64,000 nucleotides of DNA, taken from assembly GCA_050309775.1 (NCBI GenBank), contig JBNRMV010000017.1, positions 1 through 64,000 on the forward strand, in the 5' to 3' direction. Source of the DNA: DTU072 sp050309775. Lineage in GTDB: Bacteria; Bacillota; Clostridia; Christensenellales; DTU072. Of this stretch, positions 61,401 through 64,000 are shown piece after piece (positions within the stretch are counted from its first letter, which is position 1; every line of letters begins with the position of its first letter). Under the pieces are notes generated by a model. It did no database searches. It saw only the letters and a program-made list of their open reading frames with translations, and was not told where the DNA came from. Position numbers and translations under genes: made by a program.

Positions 61401-64000
61401 GTAACAAACCGTTTGCGCAGCATTGATATTATGCCAAAATGGAAGGGCAATTTGTATAACTGGTATTGCATTGACAGTTTTCAGCCCTTGAATAGATTCA
61501 TATCCAGCGTTGATAGCGGAAACTTGGTAGCGGCGTTGATGATTACTAAAGAATTCCTGAAAGAAATAAATGAAAAGTCTGCGGCTGCGCTTGCCGAAAA
61601 AATCATTGAGAACACCAACCTTGAAGCGCTTTATGACCATGAAAAAGGACAGTTTTTTATCGGTTATGACGAGACTCAGAACGCTTATTCGGGACATTAT
61701 GACATACTGGCATCGGAAGCAAGGCTGTTGAGTCTGATTTTTATTGCCAAAAGCGGCAAGGTGGCGCACTGGCGCAATCTGCAAAGGGATTATACTCCAA
61801 TTATGGGCAACACTTTGCTTTCATGGAGCGGCACAATGTTTGAATACCTTATGTCGGACCACTTTATTGCGCCGCCGCGTTTTTCATTGCTTTATGATAC
61901 GGCGCAAAATGCCGCCACTATACAGTCAAAAAGCAAATTCAAGGGTATATGGGGCGTCAGCGAAAGCGGATATTATGCCTTTGACGACGAGTTAAGATAT
62001 CAATATTACGCTTTCGGATTAAGCAAACTGTCGCTGCGCAGCGAGTTTGACAAAGGCATAGTATCGCCGTACAGTTCTGCGCTGGCCTTGAAATATCTTA
62101 AAAAACCAGCGCTTGAAAACCTTGAAAAAATTGAAAAAGCCGGCGGATTTGGCGATTATGGCTTTTATGAGGCAATAGATTTGAGCGGCAGCCCACGATT
62201 TATATCATCGTATATGACCCACCACCAAGGCATGATATTGACTGCGCTGGCAAACTGTCTTAAAGATAATATTTTCTGCCGCCTTATGTCACAAAACGAT
62301 TGCATAAACGGCGCAGTAAATTTATTAAATGAATTAAAGAGCGAGTACTCATATACTTTGCCTTACCGCAAAGAAAACCAATTGTCAATAAAAGATAAAG
62401 ATGAATACTTTGAAAATATTACCAAGGTCGAATTCTCCCCAAAAGCCGCTGCGCTTACAAACGGTACTATGAGCGTATGCGTGGATACGCTGGGGAATAA
62501 CTTTGTGCGGTGGGAAAACATTTATGTCAACGCTTATAGACGGCAGTTTGGCGAGCCCAACGGCGGATATTTTTATGTCTATGATACGCAAGGCAATGTT
62601 TATTCGTCGGCATATTCACCCCTTTGTCAAAACATGGAGGACTATTGCATTTCATATTCTGCCGTTGAAATTACCCTCCAAAATACAAAAAAAGGCATAA
62701 AAACCGACATTTGCATTGCTGACGGCATTGATGCCGAGGTGCGCAGACTAAGCGTGCCGGAGGACATGAAAGATGCAAGAGTCGGGTATTATATGGATAT
62801 ATGCATGAATACCTATGACGGTTTTAACGCTCACCCGATATTCAGCAATCTTTTTGTGGCGACAAGTTTTGACGAAGAAAACAACGCCATCATTGTTCAT
62901 AAAAGGTCAATGAAAAAAGAAGGCGATTTGTTTGCGGCATTTATTATAAGAGGATTGAGCGATATTAAGGTTGAAACAAACCGTTTCAATCTTTTGGGCA
63001 GAAACGGCAGCGAAAAGTCACCGAAGTTCTTTGACAAAACAGGCAAGGATTATCCGTCAATGGGCGATGTACTTGAACCTGCCGTGGGTTTTTCGGGCGT
63101 AATTTCTGGCAACAACGGCGAATGTCAGCTGATAACAGTTGTCGCAAAGTCGCAGGAAGAGTTATACACAAATATAAAAATGTTGCCCGAAGACTTTTAT
63201 CGATATGCAAAAGAATCTTCAAGAATGAAGATAAAAATTGCGCCCGTCGCCAATCGTATGTTGGGCAGTCTTTTGTATACTCCTTATCCCAATAAAACGC
63301 TGCTGCGCGCGCTGAAAAGCCGTCATATAAATGAATTCAGGGAAATAACGCACCACAAAAAAGCCGTTGTATATATATATGACGAAACAAAAAACAATTG
63401 CTTTGAGGAGCTTTTGCAAGCAGCAAGGCAATGGAAAATTCTTGGCGTTCAGGTTCGTCTTATAATATATTACAGCGAAAATTTCAAAGAAACGCAAAAG
63501 GAGCATATAATTGAGCAGTTAAAAACTAATTATATTGACGACTTTATGCTGGCGGAAAAAAGCGTAAAGGACACGAATGTTTTTGATTATGCGTTTGCCG
63601 TACTGGACAGTTCTCTTGCCGTTGTGGATAACAGACCGCCTGAAAACATTTTGCAAAATATAGAAATAAAACCTGATGTGGGAATTGACGCATTTGAAAA
63701 GGACTGCCCCGAAAGCACATTAAAGAGCGGTAACGGACATTTTTGTCAGAACAAATATGTGCTTGCGCAGCAACCTGCATTGCCGTACAGTAATGTAATT
63801 TGCGACAAATTCGGCGGTATGATTGTCACAGAAAATCACGGCGGATTTTTCTATTTTGAAAATTCTAGGGAATTCAAAGTCACCGACTTTGCCTTTGACC
63901 CCGTGAAAGATAAACCTTACGAATATATTTTAGTCAAGGACGACAGCGGATATTTGCGCATAAACGGCGGCAGCGGACCTCACCGAAAAACTGTATATTC
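58485..64000 (+). CDS. Giant cyclic beta-glucan synthase-like protein (GT84-glucoamylase-GH94 type), runs off the window
   Basis: The frame is open for at least 1838 codons to the window edge. Layout: N-terminal membrane helix, helical region to 360, helices 363-400, then a GT84-like glycosyltransferase domain. That domain has TLDADNTV (DxD, near 554), FCGKGIYRLKSF, LSHDILEG and KRWQRGDIQLLP. Membrane helices 725-770 and 848-888 follow. From about 950 to 1290 there is a glucoamylase-like domain (NLYNWYCIDSFQPLNRFISS, SYMTHHQGMIL). The beta-sandwich part of a GH94-like region begins after 1310. In Gram-negatives such proteins (NdvB/ChvB) make and cyclise beta-1,2-glucan. The ribosome site is AAAGGAG. 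The 3' end, including the GH94 active site, is not visible. Confidence 0.9.
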   Translation, partial: MVYTIVIFANIIILLALGYAMSAKKPEIKQMIRLDDEDFVRTLLPFARSMRVTDYGRGYNLASIYPVIYKAYKLTERKARAKHAMFEYEKWLYQNIYLVKRFIYSQNKISFKRLPHIKNEVRIMELARFVVTKSLCCLNRQRVDLAMQSIKNELSLCFEEICNFNNAIGCAIIEQIYILSQRIIFYNNNKHAAENGYISNKRMSSDIYNYYLLQNPKLREQTLGILEKMGIKPQSVLINYNMSLTESTKMAECLFKALMDHSLFVPKNKILEYHNADNILCKHKSYQNMSLETRLSFYGIIERISDSINVNETLTAARLVELADANKTDIGSILYDHPNALRRAVKSGKLTRILPVKNSVCELWYILCIAVLTLAICFGFYVWTGNLLASILALLPTMLICEQLLNTLVNPYLKKRVLPQMNYQNIPAECNTMVVVSHYICSREQAREAVTHLLQLRAGNLDDNIQLAILADLKRSDSETLDTDKDIIEEFFLLQKYSNCNVFLRKRVKIGKNYGGYERKRGAIMALNDYLLTGKDENFAFILDKNHKKPEFIVTLDADNTVITGTVKDLINIISHPYNSKYDLINAHSRYNLYSVNTLFAKRFLSGAGLSGYPIYSTFYYNLFGKDIFCGKGIYRLKSFQSKLQDILPSKKILSHDILEGAIVQTGCGVTIFEDAPKSFIAERERRKRWQRGDIQLLPFVGKCWKNDEKKPCKSTISPFYRFLIVRNAAAVLKELFLAALALVALIFYPAIWKIFLLLTIMPFVINQFCILQGLRNNIRLRYVAERTVDNAYSYFEDLLMLPYYALSNTIIFIKTLFRMLSHGNLLEWKTYYQTQQQRNFSSYVQEFTPTIVFTALFGGLLFFLGISPLAFLLVMTSAYFFQLSLFISGADINDDELQHGEKQKLMQYAEKTYRFFQLMATPSGIVGDNIQIKPYKGQAKNTSSTNIGFTMLADIAAYYLNLIDKKTAVELVTNRLRSIDIMPKWKGNLYNWYCIDSFQPLNRFISSVDSGNLVAALMITKEFLKEINEKSAAALAEKIIENTNLEALYDHEKGQFFIGYDETQNAYSGHYDILASEARLLSLIFIAKSGKVAHWRNLQRDYTPIMGNTLLSWSGTMFEYLMSDHFIAPPRFSLLYDTAQNAATIQSKSKFKGIWGVSESGYYAFDDELRYQYYAFGLSKLSLRSEFDKGIVSPYSSALALKYLKKPALENLEKIEKAGGFGDYGFYEAIDLSGSPRFISSYMTHHQGMILTALANCLKDNIFCRLMSQNDCINGAVNLLNELKSEYSYTLPYRKENQLSIKDKDEYFENITKVEFSPKAAALTNGTMSVCVDTLGNNFVRWENIYVNAYRRQFGEPNGGYFYVYDTQGNVYSSAYSPLCQNMEDYCISYSAVEITLQNTKKGIKTDICIADGIDAEVRRLSVPEDMKDARVGYYMDICMNTYDGFNAHPIFSNLFVATSFDEENNAIIVHKRSMKKEGDLFAAFIIRGLSDIKVETNRFNLLGRNGSEKSPKFFDKTGKDYPSMGDVLEPAVGFSGVISGNNGECQLITVVAKSQEELYTNIKMLPEDFYRYAKESSRMKIKIAPVANRMLGSLLYTPYPNKTLLRALKSRHINEFREITHHKKAVVYIYDETKNNCFEELLQAARQWKILGVQVRLIIYYSENFKETQKEHIIEQLKTNYIDDFMLAEKSVKDTNVFDYAFAVLDSSLAVVDNRPPENILQNIEIKPDVGIDAFEKDCPESTLKSGNGHFCQNKYVLAQQPALPYSNVICDKFGGMIVTENHGGFFYFENSREFKVTDFAFDPVKDKPYEYILVKDDSGYLRINGGSGPHRKTVY

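Overview
The window looks like a chromosome segment of a low-to-moderate GC Firmicute of the class Clostridia, probably an uncultured gut lineage; I infer this from gene content, not from a marker tree. Pointers are the ylxM-ffh-rpsP-khpA-rimM-trmD-rbgA-rnhB cluster, hrcA under a CIRCE operator, tmcAL divergent from pta-ackA with yceD-rpmF-plsX-rnc behind, gatCAB, LL-diaminopimelate aminotransferase (dapL), and near-consensus sigma-A promoters. No outer-membrane genes are visible.

Layout. 1-130: end of a tRNA-Thr and a tRNA-Tyr. 258-7448: a P-loop ATPase, then the signal recognition particle and 30S/50S maturation cluster, with rplS moved downstream behind its own promoter and a structured leader. 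7.5-12.3 kb: a lipoprotein-type GT-C membrane protein, alkaline phosphatase, 3-methyladenine glycosylase and an unknown membrane protein, most with clear promoters. 12.3-20.1 kb: an accessory island. It has a tandem two-hairpin repeat, a SIR2-HerA defence pair that looks damaged at the gene junction, a decayed serine recombinase, and an AT-rich four-gene operon (HEPN-like, SieB-like, anchored beta protein, HEPN-like). It abuts the 3' end of a tRNA-Ser(GGA). 20.3-24.4 kb: amidohydrolase, a tiny Asn-rich protein, an Ig-like repeat lipoprotein, tmcAL. 24.5-29.2 kb: acetate production (pta-ackA), yceD-rpmF, plsX, rnc. 29.3-37.0 kb: heat-shock operon hrcA-grpE-dnaK-dnaJ followed by prmA-rsmE-mtaB-hinT. 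37.1-42.9 kb: rpsU (opposite strand), dnaG-rpoD-trmK-nif3-zinc ribbon. 43-51.1 kb: dapF-pyrG-dapL-purA-gatCAB. 51.1-64 kb: Na/Pi-type transporter, beta-galactosidase, a membrane protein, patatin, a PTS EIIC-like protein, RNase P RNA, and a giant cyclic beta-glucan synthase-like gene that runs off the right end.

Most of the window is ordinary core chromosome. The accessory island is the best place for undescribed biology: the four-gene operon at 16976-19932 sits beside a known type of NAD-depleting defence system and carries fold hints (HEPN-like helices, a superinfection-exclusion-like membrane protein) typical of phage defence. In the core, the notable points are a dnaG that appears to start at ATA inside a long inverted repeat, a yceD that appears leaderless, and a palindromic -35 box that may serve two divergent promoters.
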